Made by a program: the position numbers and the translations under genes. A stretch of 64,000 nt of DNA, from assembly GCA_027923505.1 (NCBI GenBank), contig BROI01000008.1:806001-870000 (forward strand), written 5' to 3'. Below the pieces are notes generated by a model. That model saw nothing but the letters and a program-made list of their open reading frames with translations. It was not told where the DNA came from and searched no databases. Shown piece by piece: positions 39,601 through 48,300 of this stretch; positions within the stretch are counted from its first letter, which is position 1, and every line of letters begins with the position of its first letter. Origin of the DNA: Mayamaea pseudoterrestris (taxonomy: Eukaryota > Bacillariophyta > Bacillariophyceae > Sellaphorales > Sellaphoraceae).

Positions 39601-42323
39601 ACTCGCTTTTCGCGATACATTGACTTGTACAACGAATTCCTCAAAGCCGACTGGAGTAAAATTATAGCCGCGCGGTGAGTCCTTAATGACTTGAGCGCCA
39701 ACGCCATTCTCCAAGCACTCTGAATGACGACTGCAGATATCGCCCGCCGCTGTAGCTTTGTATCTCTTACCGCTCGACGCGCGTTCAATTGTCGAACGAA
39801 AATTTGGATTTTCTTAACTGCTACGAGGTATTTCTCAAATCTACGCCGGCAAAGACTAAGCCGGAACGACGACTGGATCATGGCTGCAGCATTTCGAGCC
39901 TCAAAGAACCTACATCGAGCTTGTGATTGTCGCCAAGCTTCTTGTATAAGCGTAGCACAGCAAGAGCGTCCGCGATTCTGCTCGCGACATCTGCTCCGCC
40001 GCCAGGCAGTTTGGAGAATAACTGATGCCCTTGCGTAAACTTGATATCGGCAATGCGTGTTATAACAGCGCCAGGAACGCTGGATCAATACGACGGCAGC
40101 TCGTTTGCGCAAAGACGACTGACTATTTAGCCAGGCTAACCGAATGGTTTCAACAGCATCGATCACTTCGCTGTATCGTCGTTTCTGAAAGGCCATTCGA
40201 TATGTTGATTGTATCACCGTCGACGCTGTTTTACGAACGGTGACGTTATCTCGTGCACATGACCGTCTCCAAGCACGTTGAAGAATCGTAGCTGCACCCC
40301 CATGAGAGTCGCTGCCTGCTGCCTTTTGTATTCTCCACCACTTCTGTATGTGACAAGCTGCGTCGGACGCGCAGGTAAGTTGATCGGATTTTGTAGTGAT
40401 CGATGACGAGAAACTCGACGCTCTTTCGATAGTGCTGGCTGAATCTACGTAAAGCTGTCGATTCGACCATCGTTCCTGCGAAATTGCCTCAGGTCGCTGT
40501 ACATAGTCAAAAACAACACTTCCATTCGATGTGTAGATGTCATTCAAAGCTAATTCTTCTCCAACGTCATTAAGAGACACCTCACTGTCTCTCCACGCCC
40601 GCGCAATCCGACGACACATAATCCTTCGGCGACCAGCATTATCTCGTCGCATCTGTGAGCTGACAAATGCATGCTGCATGGTAATCACAGCGTTGCGTAT
40701 CTTCACATGTAATCGCCGCTGTGCAAATCCCTTCCAGCAACTTTGGATCGATACAAGAGACGCAATTTTGCCGAGGTAAACACGTCGATCACGACTCATT
40801 CGCCAATTCTTCTGTATCAAAACGACTCCGTCGTCTTTAGTTGTAATAGTGTCATTGACGGCGTACTGTACAAAATCATCTGCGACGTTGCGGCATTCCA
40901 AAGCAGCCTGCAGGCTGGCATCAAGGCATCGGCTATATTTCGCGCAATAAGCTCGGTAAGTGAATTGGATTATTGAGGCACAGAGTCGCTTTGCCTGAAA
41001 CAGTTTGCGTTGTCGGCTCGTTCTCCACGAGCTCGCAATGATTGTCGCCGCCTCCTCGAAGAAAGCAAATGACAGGTGCGCGTCGCTGACATTGACAGCA
41101 TGGGCTTGAGATAACAAAACACCCGACAATGCTTCGTCAAATTCGTTTTCTAAAGGTGAAGAATAAGTCAATACTTCACTCTCTTTATCTGACAATGGAG
41201 CATCACATGAAACGTCGGTCAAGTGGTCAGGCGAATTGGTTTCAGGTGTTACTTGTAAAAGCGGACTAAGAAATATAGGTTTCGTATAAGCTATAGGGAC
41301 CAATTTCTTGGGCAAGGCAGATTCCGGAGGTTTGTATTGCAGTCGTCGGTTTAATTTTGCAGCAGGTGTGAGTGTAGGCGAAACCATTTGCGATTTGGTG
41401 GGGCTGATTGTTGCTGTAGACATGGACATGTTGTACCGTTTGGGAGTCGCGACATGAGACGACGCCGAAGTACGAAGCGACCTTGTGGACGACGACGATG
41501 GTCCTTCATATAGCGGTCGCCGATGTCGATAGTTTCGAGGCAGAGCAGACTCGGGCACGCGGTATTGCAATCGTCGTTCCAGAACCGACGTGGAGCGATG
41601 AAGCGCGTCTGTGTCTTTCTTCAGCCTGCTCTGACTCCTTTGTCGTCCAATCGCATTTCGATAGAGTCGGTCAAACGCACTCGATGTGTCGGAAGTATTC
41701 GCAATGGAAGTAGCATCTTGTCGCGACGTAATGGTAGACGCTCCAATCGATACAGCGCTCCTTCTGTTTTGAGCGAAGTTATCCTTTCGTCGTCTATCAA
41801 TGGCATCGCTATACAAGCGATCGAAAACAGACGCGTGCGATGAAAGGCTGTTTATCGATTTGAACTCGCCTCCCTTTGAATGTAGTAATCGTCGTGGAAT
41901 GTCAACGACAGCCTTGGTTGCATGCACCTGCATCGGCGATGCAGCAATTTCCGCAAAGCTACCAAAGGACAGCAGAGACTCGTCGTCGCGATAACCTAAT
42001 TGAGCATTGCCATGACGAGAAGTTACAGCTGGTCGCGATGATATTGCTCGTAGCGTCGTATGTAACTCATCAAATTTACTGTACAAATCCACAGTGTCAG
42101 AAGTTTCAGTCAAGCTGGTGATGCTAGCACTAGCATGCTCCTTGGTAGAAAATGTTTGGAAATGTAGCAGAGTGGTAGGTGTTGTAGATTCTGAATGACT
42201 CCCATAGTCTTTGGGTTGAGCTTTGTCATTTCGAAGCGTCGTCGTCGGACTGGAATCGGTGCATGTTGTCGCCTGCCGGGTCTCGTTAGAATTTGCATTT
42301 CTGGGTCGCTTTAAAGCCTTCAT
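36624..42323 (-). CDS. Giant multi-IQ-motif protein (ASPM-like array, no CH domain)
   Basis: 1899 aa in one exon. After about 430 disordered residues, IQ calmodulin-binding motifs follow each other every ~20-25 residues to about residue 1750. Examples: VLIQRSWRCYNTHCR, VVIQSAWRMALAL and AIIQRTWRLVSAQR. I count roughly 45. ASPM, the spindle-pole protein, and unconventional myosins carry such arrays, but no CH, ASH or motor domain is seen, so orthology is unproven. The N-terminal region holds two motif pairs: SVFDRLYSDAIDRRR with SAFDRLYRNAIGRQR, and RRLQYRVPESALPR with RRLQYKPPESALPK. The C-terminus (RVIQAFAKKVVREQAKRICK) is basic. A rigid lever with many calmodulin/EF-hand light chains on the cytoskeleton, cilium or spindle is my inference. 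Confidence 0.85.
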   Translation of the reverse strand: MKALKRPRNANSNETRQATTCTDSSPTTTLRNDKAQPKDYGSHSESTTPTTLLHFQTFSTKEHASASITSLTETSDTVDLYSKFDELHTTLRAISSRPAVTSRHGNAQLGYRDDESLLSFGSFAEIAASPMQVHATKAVVDIPRRLLHSKGGEFKSINSLSSHASVFDRLYSDAIDRRRKDNFAQNRRSAVSIGASTITSRQDATSIANTSDTSSAFDRLYRNAIGRQRSQSRLKKDTDALHRSTSVLERRLQYRVPESALPRNYRHRRPLYEGPSSSSTRSLRTSASSHVATPKRYNMSMSTATISPTKSQMVSPTLTPAAKLNRRLQYKPPESALPKKLVPIAYTKPIFLSPLLQVTPETNSPDHLTDVSCDAPLSDKESEVLTYSSPLENEFDEALSGVLLSQAHAVNVSDAHLSFAFFEEAATIIASSWRTSRQRKLFQAKRLCASIIQFTYRAYCAKYSRCLDASLQAALECRNVADDFVQYAVNDTITTKDDGVVLIQKNWRMSRDRRVYLGKIASLVSIQSCWKGFAQRRLHVKIRNAVITMQHAFVSSQMRRDNAGRRRIMCRRIARAWRDSEVSLNDVGEELALNDIYTSNGSVVFDYVQRPEAISQERWSNRQLYVDSASTIERASSFSSSITTKSDQLTCASDAACHIQKWWRIQKAAGSDSHGGAATILQRAWRRSCARDNVTVRKTASTVIQSTYRMAFQKRRYSEVIDAVETIRLAWLNSQSSLRKRAAVVLIQRSWRCYNTHCRYQVYARASVILQTAWRRSRCREQNRGRSCCATLIQEAWRQSQARCRFFEARNAAAMIQSSFRLSLCRRRFEKYLVAVKKIQIFVRQLNARRAVRDTKLQRRAISAVVIQSAWRMALALKSLRTHRAAIILLQSALRNSLYKSMYREKRVAVIYVQKFFRKLRFCRIDEAAAIIQRTWRLVSAQRQFARSRIAAILLQSKVRATIGRLHFLELRVATVVLQCQYRQLAARRRLKAIQQERRTSATALVIQVTWRNYREVTNREASVVLIQRSWRSHLAQLNQSSEKWCKTRPPLYPSMSYPSAATVLQSMGRAASCRRQYLKQRTAILFIQCNIRKWYARTNLHKYMKSLLIEHRLASVVIQCAWRRSWASQQYNSYRLAAVIIQSLVRRSRTRTACRMLNEAVVTMQRKVRNDISRRHQTNRNAAITMQSAWRSAIARRNFIICRAAAIIIQSHGRQVVATHLCAGQKRWAQALHVVTTASAILIQMTWRTYHARHERTRCTAAIIMLQAVWRRAVERRRKWCATAIQATWRRSSALSSYLSARCKAIMIQSVFRKALAMRFYKTMLAHVIRRQRSWRRHVAFVKVRRTKNAAMLIQSIARMFLSHNRYLCALNAFVAIQCAVRQRAARRRLHFLKTGAAALTIQEQWRLCSSSRHRLRYSKKAAAIQAKWRCSAAKIHFRCIRACILIIQSNIRMRRQRNDFQVQLVAIIRLQSYFRKCIGSQIAKGLYHERLIQKAKAMAIERTWYIRKRRLSFQAREAATKIIQTWFRCVRVNKIFLVKKKAVHVLQKRFRSLLAMRVISRRHGGAVRIQRTIRGRSCRAKLASLALSCVKLQAFVRGITGRRRAHKQISAAICLQASWRGWHSRRQNAQCTYYSSAMHSELDRMTKAVILLQLFHHGSLNRSSSHFALLSINKYMRSPTAAAFICLSSRIKRFPPILTRWLDNIALAKQNAAVYIQRAYMRYLRRRETFSLLKTSRRRTQHVQPLAVGYSSTGLNSRSVVVQFTPVSGGAERAASVTLPHRDKRLNDRGVAISAVGELEERRLLVKFSRERFVQEDHATRVIQAFAKKVVREQAKRICKRFLCDLEESAQLKVARILAGTVDASSYGPCMERLARRARGALGLRGYDLQSRVLMDT

Positions 42324-42663
42324 TCTTGCCTGCTCAACGAATAAATGACACTGATCTTTCTCAGCGTCTCAAGAAAGACTATTTTAAAGCTCCAGAGTAC
42401 CTGTAGACTGTCAGTTTGAGGTTCTTCTGGTTGACGACGATGGATTGATGTGGAAGATGGAAACAGAAACGCAACGGTTGGCATCGCGCCGCAAGATTTG
42501 CCGCAGTACCCGAGTACCGAAGCGACCGGTTTATAAATGTCCGTTTCAGTAACTGTAACTCGTAGCTATTGTTATATACTACCAGTAGAAAAAGGTCGTA
42601 TGATAAAGATGACCTCAATATGTTGAACAGGCAAAATATGGAGCGCATTTCGTTTAAAGGAAT
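42324..42663. other. Intergenic between IQ protein start and AIM24-A stop
   Basis: 5' flank of the IQ-protein gene. A minus-strand open frame (42379-42648) has no family resemblance and is not called. Confidence 0.4.
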
Positions 42664-43843
42664 TCAACTTCCGCCGTCGTCGCCCAAGCCTCCACCACTA
42701 TTATCCCCTTGCTTTTGGACATTGGGCGGAAACAGCCGGCGCATCTTGTCAATGCCCATGCTTTGGATCCAAATCTTGCCTGGTCCCGTCATGGTTGTAT
42801 TAAATATACCTTCACCTCCGCAGCATATGGCCGCGACATTTCCCACCCATTGAATGTCAATGCTAACCGACTGTTCAAAGCACAGGATAGCGTCGGTGTC
42901 CACCAAAATCTTTTCGCCAGCTTGCAAATTCTGTGTATCAACAATTTGTCAAGGTTAATATTATATCGAGCAAAAATACTGCGCAATAAGAATGAATTGA
43001 ATCGTAGCAAGCCATGTGCACTTACTCTGGTAATAACCGTCCCCATCGCCATCAAGAACGCCCATTCTCCATTGCTGACCGTCTGCACAATGAAATCGAC
43101 TCCCGAGCAGCAGAATCCACCGATACTGCTTGCCGGATTGAAACCTGCCCCAATGTTGCATCCTTGACCCTCCAGACCCACCGTCGAACACAAAAAAGAA
43201 TCGCGCATGGCAACAATGGTTCCCGAAGGACATTCATTCATATGAATTGGTACAATGACTCCAGGGTAGTCAGGCGTCATGGCAATGTAGCCATCTTCCT
43301 GCGTAGTGTTTGTGAACGTGAGCTGGAATAGCGAGCCACCTCCAGCCAGTCGACCAAACGTTTTGCCAAAACCGGCGAGCTCGGCAACCATAGTCATGCC
43401 TTGGCTCATGTAGCACATTGCTCCACTAAAACACATGACTTGCCGTCCTGCTCGTAGCGGAATTTGGACAATTTGAGCGTCTGTTCCGAGAATCTAAACA
43501 AGAGGAATTGTGACTAAGAATGATCCAGCCTTCGATCAACAGACGACAAACGTCACCACCCCACTGCTCTTCGTACCTCATATACTGGCAAACCATCCTG
43601 ATATACGTTCGCTTTCGGAGGCACCCATAGCTGTAGTCCATCAAAGATTGGATGCCCCGACGGCATGGCTTCCGGCAAGGTTACAGGGATTCCATGAGCG
43701 ACTGGAAGGTGCTGGTGGTGATCCTTGTTGTCAAGCTGTTTGTGTTTTCCATCGCTAACACCATGGCCGTGATGCATGCCATGGCCCTGTCCAACATGGT
43801 CTTGCGTTTTATCCAAGGCGCCTGCAAAGGCTGGAGACGACAT
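42664..43843 (-). CDS. AIM24-family protein (copy A)
   Basis: 333 aa from three exons (43577-43843, 43026-43493, 42664-42930). Shared AIM24/TRAP-like beta-fold landmarks: ILGTDAQIVQIPLRAGRQVM, GAMCYMSQGM, GYIAMTPDYPGVIVPI, LQAGEKILVDTDAILCFE and GEGIFNTTMTGPGKIWIQSM. The family is found from bacteria to fungi; the yeast founder, Aim24, is a mitochondrial inner-membrane protein affecting MICOS and respiratory-chain stability. This one has a His/Gly-rich N-terminus (GQGHGMHHGHGVSDGKH) and no clear presequence, so location is open. Head-to-head with copy B. Confidence 0.85.
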
Positions 43844-44088
43844 ACTTGCAACGCTAAGATGAGATGGTTTGGTTGATCATCTGGAATCAACTGCAAGATC
43901 AGAGCGATCTTTCACTCGGGTACCGGTACGATACATGGTTTGTCGTCACGTGACCGGGGTCGCTTGACGTCGCGATCTTTGAATCTTCCTCGACGACCAT
44001 GAGATTGGCAGTGAATGAGCGGCCGCACGTTATTACCCTAAAAAGGTTGGTACGCGTCTAATCTCACTATATCGCAAATCGATTCACT
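43844..44088. promoter_or_regulatory. Divergent promoter of AIM24 copies A and B with two palindromes
   Basis: 245 nt between two ATGs. Contains GTACCGGTAC (43920-43929) and GTCACGTGAC (43945-43954), both perfect 10-bp palindromes; the latter holds a CACGTG G-box/E-box that bZIP or bHLH factors bind. TTGACGTCGCG follows. Symmetric sites between paralogues fit shared control (inference). Confidence 0.5.
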
Positions 44089-44877
44089 ATGACTGTTCAC
44101 TCCATGGACCCCATGGACCCTTACGATGAAAAGGCCGTCCTCCACTACACTGGATTCGAGGAGACCGAAGACCTCATTCCCAAACCCCAAGATACCTTCT
44201 ACGCCATTACTGGCAATGAGTCTCAAGTTCTCACGATACGTCTTCAAGAGGGCGAGCAAGTCCGAGGCGAGCCAGGAAGCATGTTTTATCTGAGCTCAGG
44301 CATGTCGCAAAGCATTAACTGCTCTGACTCCTTCAAGCGCTGCTGCACTGGCGAAAGCTGCTGCGTCGTAGACTTTACCAACTCTCAAACTGGGCCGGGA
44401 TACGCGAGCCTCACACCCAGCTTTCCAACAGCCAAGGTTGTTCCTGTGGATTTGAGCTCCGCTGCGGTTGGAGAAAGTTTGATTGCTCAGCAAGGAAGCT
44501 TCATGGCATCGTATGGAGACGTGCAAATTCAAATTGACTTTGACTGCAACTTTATGCGATGCTGCTGCGGCGGCATGGGGCTAATTCGTCAACGACTCGT
44601 TGGAAGTGGTACTGCATTCTTGAGCTCGACGGGTACCATGGTGCAGAAGATCCTACAGCCGGGAGAGTCGATCCTGGTGGATACCTTTTGCTTGCTCGCC
44701 TATTCGGGTAGCTGCAAGTTTGATCTCCAGCGAGTTGGAGGGATCGTTGGAATGATGGGAGGAGGCGAGGGTATATTTAACTCTTGCGTTACCGGGCCGG
44801 GCTTGGTAATTATAAGCAGCATGAATCCAGACATCTTCAAGCAAGCGTTGGCTGCTCAAAAGCTGTATCGCCGATAG
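44089..44877 (+). CDS. AIM24-family protein (copy B)
   Basis: 262 aa, no intron. FYAITGNESQVLTIRLQEGE, GEPGSMFYLSSGM, GYASLTPSFPTAKVVPVDLS, LQPGESILVDTFCLLAY and GEGIFNSCVTGPGLVIISSM match copies A and C and the AIM24 family generally. A cysteine-rich patch (CNFMRCCCGGMGLIRQRL and FKRCCTGESCCV) suggests metal binding or acylation; copy C has a similar CCCAGFGCC patch, while copy A has fewer. No targeting peptide is visible. The next 120 nt lead to the copia element, which separates it from copy C. Confidence 0.85.
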   Translation: MTVHSMDPMDPYDEKAVLHYTGFEETEDLIPKPQDTFYAITGNESQVLTIRLQEGEQVRGEPGSMFYLSSGMSQSINCSDSFKRCCTGESCCVVDFTNSQTGPGYASLTPSFPTAKVVPVDLSSAAVGESLIAQQGSFMASYGDVQIQIDFDCNFMRCCCGGMGLIRQRLVGSGTAFLSSTGTMVQKILQPGESILVDTFCLLAYSGSCKFDLQRVGGIVGMMGGGEGIFNSCVTGPGLVIISSMNPDIFKQALAAQKLYRR

Positions 44878-45001
44878 AATCTATTTGGATAAAGTCATTT
44901 GTAGGATTGCCACAGCGAATGCGAGTTTTCAACTGTAGCTTGTCCTTCTTGAGCTCATGGTGACGGCGTAGTATCACGATGCACGCATCGCTGCACGTTG
45001 G

Positions 45002-45006
45002 CAAAT
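45002..45006. repeat. Target-site duplication, left copy (CAAAT)
   Basis: CAAAT directly before the left LTR; matched by CAAAT directly after the right LTR at 53484. Confidence 0.85.
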
Positions 45007-45373
45007 AGTTAAACGTTCCTTTTGCTGCTCTCGTCTTACTGCTTTATATGGATACAATAGTCTCTAAAGTACAAAGACTGTAGTTGGGTGAAAGTCGCTT
45101 TACTAGTAGGTGTGAATTAGATGTGGTGTGGGTCGGTGAAAGAACACTGAGACTGAGCAAACGATTGCAATCCAAAGGAGCGAAGAAAGCCACGTATGCT
45201 CCAGCTCAGATTCACCTCAAGGTACATTCAACTTGCATCCAAAGAAAGGCCTGATACGCTGCAAGTTCAAGTACATGAATGAGGAGGATTCCCATGGCGA
45301 TGGCTTGATTATGTGGAACGAGATGCAGAGTGGCTGAAAGGTGTCGCACTGAGAACCGCAACGACCTTTAACT
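45007..45373 (-). repeat. 3' LTR of the copia element
   Basis: Direct repeat of 53120-53483, near-identical. Terminal inverted heptamers AGTTAAA...TTTAACT. A purine-rich tract (GCGAGGGAG on the element strand) borders it on the internal side. Confidence 0.9.
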
Positions 45374-48300
45374 CTCCCTCGCAAGACTGGACGGGGAATC
45401 AATAACATATAGATGACAACAGGGGCGACTTGTTTCTCTAACAGCTGGTTGCAGACAACCAAGGACTACCAACCTTGGACTGAAAGGCGGTTCCGCTCGA
45501 AGGACTCACGCGGCAACCCTTTAGTCATGTAGTCGGCATCTTGATCCTTGGTATCAACCTTGAAGACCTCAAACTCTCCTCGATTGTGGTGCGACCAAAA
45601 CCAGTGATACTTAACCAGAAAGTACTTGGTGCGATTGGTTAGTTTCTGATTGGTAGCGAGGTAATAGCAACCTTGATTGTCCTCGAAAACGCGGGCACGA
45701 ATGGAGGTCTTGATCTCGGGCGGCAAGCTCAATACCTCAACAAATTCACCAAGGATGCGCTTTAAAGGAAGGAGAGTCTTGAGCGAATAGGATAGAGCAC
45801 TGTACTCAGCTTCAAGGGTGGAAAGGGAGATCTCGGTCTGCAACTGGCTCTTCCATACCAATGGGCAACCAGCCAACAGGATCACATACCCAGTCCTGGA
45901 TCGAACGCTGTCAGGCAAATGGTCTGGTTCTCGCTTGTGCAAACCACAGAAGTCTGCATCAACAAACAGATCCAAGTTGAGCTTGCGGGTAGGCTTAAAG
46001 ATGGTGCCTTGATTGCGAGTGCCGGCAAGGTAGCGCACGATAGTCTTAACGGCAATGGCATGGCTCTGCTTTGGTGAAGAATTAAAGCGAGCAACTTGTG
46101 AGACAGCAAATGCAATATCAGGGCGAGTATTAGTTGACAAGTAAAGGAGCATGCCAACAATGGAGGCGTATCCCCATTTTTCCACCATTGGGGAGCCATC
46201 TGGGTCGGATCCAAGGGCAACTTGCGAGGCAGGCAAGTAGTTGGGCTTGCAGCTTTGAAGACCAGTCGCTGCAACAATCTTGTCAATCAATCCTTGCTGG
46301 GTTAAAGTAAAGGAGCCTGCTTTGTTGTCCCGCACGAGCTTGATACCGAGGTACTCGCACAAGGATGCCTCCTGAGTCAACTCGAATCCCATGGCTTGCA
46401 ACTTGGAGATGAACTGGGTAACCACATCAACTGACTTAGCGACAATGCAACCATCATCAACAAAGCAACCAAAGAGGATGTTTACACCATAGAAGAGGCA
46501 TTGGTCGAACTTGCTCTGCTTCAAACCCATACGAAGGAGAGCGTCTCTCAAATGCTCGAACCAGAGGCGCGGGGCGACGGCAAGACCGTAGAGACTCTTC
46601 TTTAACTTTAAACACATGTTGGCGCCTTTAGATGAGCGGAAGCCTCGAGGAAGATGAATCCAAACGGGATCTTGGAGCTCTGCTTGGACAAAGGCGCTGG
46701 CAAAATCAACTGAGCAGGTGTGCCAATCAAGAGTCAAGGCAATGACGAGCAGCACTCGAATGGTGCTCCAAGCAATAACAGGGGCAAACGTTTCAAACAC
46801 GCCTTCTTGGAGATCACCACGGACACATTAGCGGCCTTTGTACTTTTTAATGCTGCCATCAGGCGTCCGCTTGCGGCGGAAGACCCAGGTTCCTGGCAAG
46901 ATCCTTCCTTTCGCTTGAGACTTGGGTACTTCCTCCCACGTTCCCTTGGACTCCAAAACACGGATTTCTTCTGCTGCTGCCTCTAACCACTTGCTAACGT
47001 GAGGTTGATCCGCCATTGCTTGCTCGTAGGAGAGTGTGTCGGGATCCGTTGCGGCAGCCTTGTAAACAGCAGGCGCCGGGATACGGAGAGAAGCAAACAA
47101 GCCAGCAAAATGCGCGGCATCGGCAAAGGATGGAGGCTTTAAAGGAGAGGCAGAGGCATTGAAAGCGCTGTAGCCAAAGCCTTGGTCTCCTTCATAGCCA
47201 TAACGGGCAGAAGACCATCCAACTTGGCGCGTCGAACGGCGAGGCGCTGGGGCGTCCTGGGGTTGGAGACCAGCTAGGCGTCCTGAGCGACGGAGAGCAG
47301 AAGGCAAAGGGGGAGAAGATGGAGCAGAAGCAGTGGTTTGTGTCTCCCTCGGAAATTCTGTTTGGGTAGGCAAGGGTGTAGGCTCCCTCGAGGATGGCTC
47401 GTCGGATGGCTCAAACGTAGGCAGCTCCCTCGTTTGAGACGGCTCGTCGATGGGATCATCGCTGGGAGACGGGAAAGGAATCTCAGTTAAAGCAGGATTG
47501 GAGGCGTCTGGGTGCTCAAGAGGAGATGGAGAAGGAGCTTGAGCAGGCGCTTCAGTGGGTGGAGCGCTGGGACTGGCGTTGGCAACTGGATTATCACTTG
47601 GTTTATCGGTGGGGCGTCTTGGAGAAGATGGCGGCACATCAACGGGAAGAGCTTGAGAAGGATGATTAGCATCAAATGCAGCCCGAATGCGTTCTTGGCG
47701 ACTAAAGGAGCTTGGGATAGGAGCAGATGCAGCCTCCTCTTCTGCCTCGGCCTCACTGTCTGTCTCGTCACCAACAGGAATGTACTGGTAGGCAGAGTCA
47801 CCAAAGAGCTGAAACCATTCCTTGGACCAAAGATCAGGGAGAGACGAAGGATCAGAAGAAACGGTGGCAAAGTAGTCATCAAAAACAACATGGTACTGCG
47901 GTGTTATACTTCCCGTTTGAGGATTGAGTACCAAAGGGACGGAGCTGGCATGCGAGTCGCTCATACCAACAAAGATACACCAATGAGCTCGAGGTTGCCA
48001 ACGAGGAAGCTTGTGTCCATCAGAAAGCTTCTTATCAAGCACATATACGGGGCAGCCCCAAACGTGCAGGTCATGAAAGTGACTGTGGGGCCATCGAGTC
48101 CTTGTGAACAGATCCTGCGGACTGATCCCCGTGCTTGGATTCGGCATTTTGTTCCACAAGTAAACAGCATGGCGGACTGCCATAGGCCAAAGGCTGGGAT
48201 CGGTAACCTCTGGCCAATGGATAGCGGCATGTAGGAGCATTGCTCGGGCAATGGACATGATCGTGCGAATGGCTCGCTCCGCCACCCCGTTCTGGCAATG

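Noticed and set aside
37100-42000. Many plus-strand open frames of 60-130 codons
   Set aside because: All are antisense to the IQ-repeat gene; repeated arginine/serine codons keep the reverse frames open.
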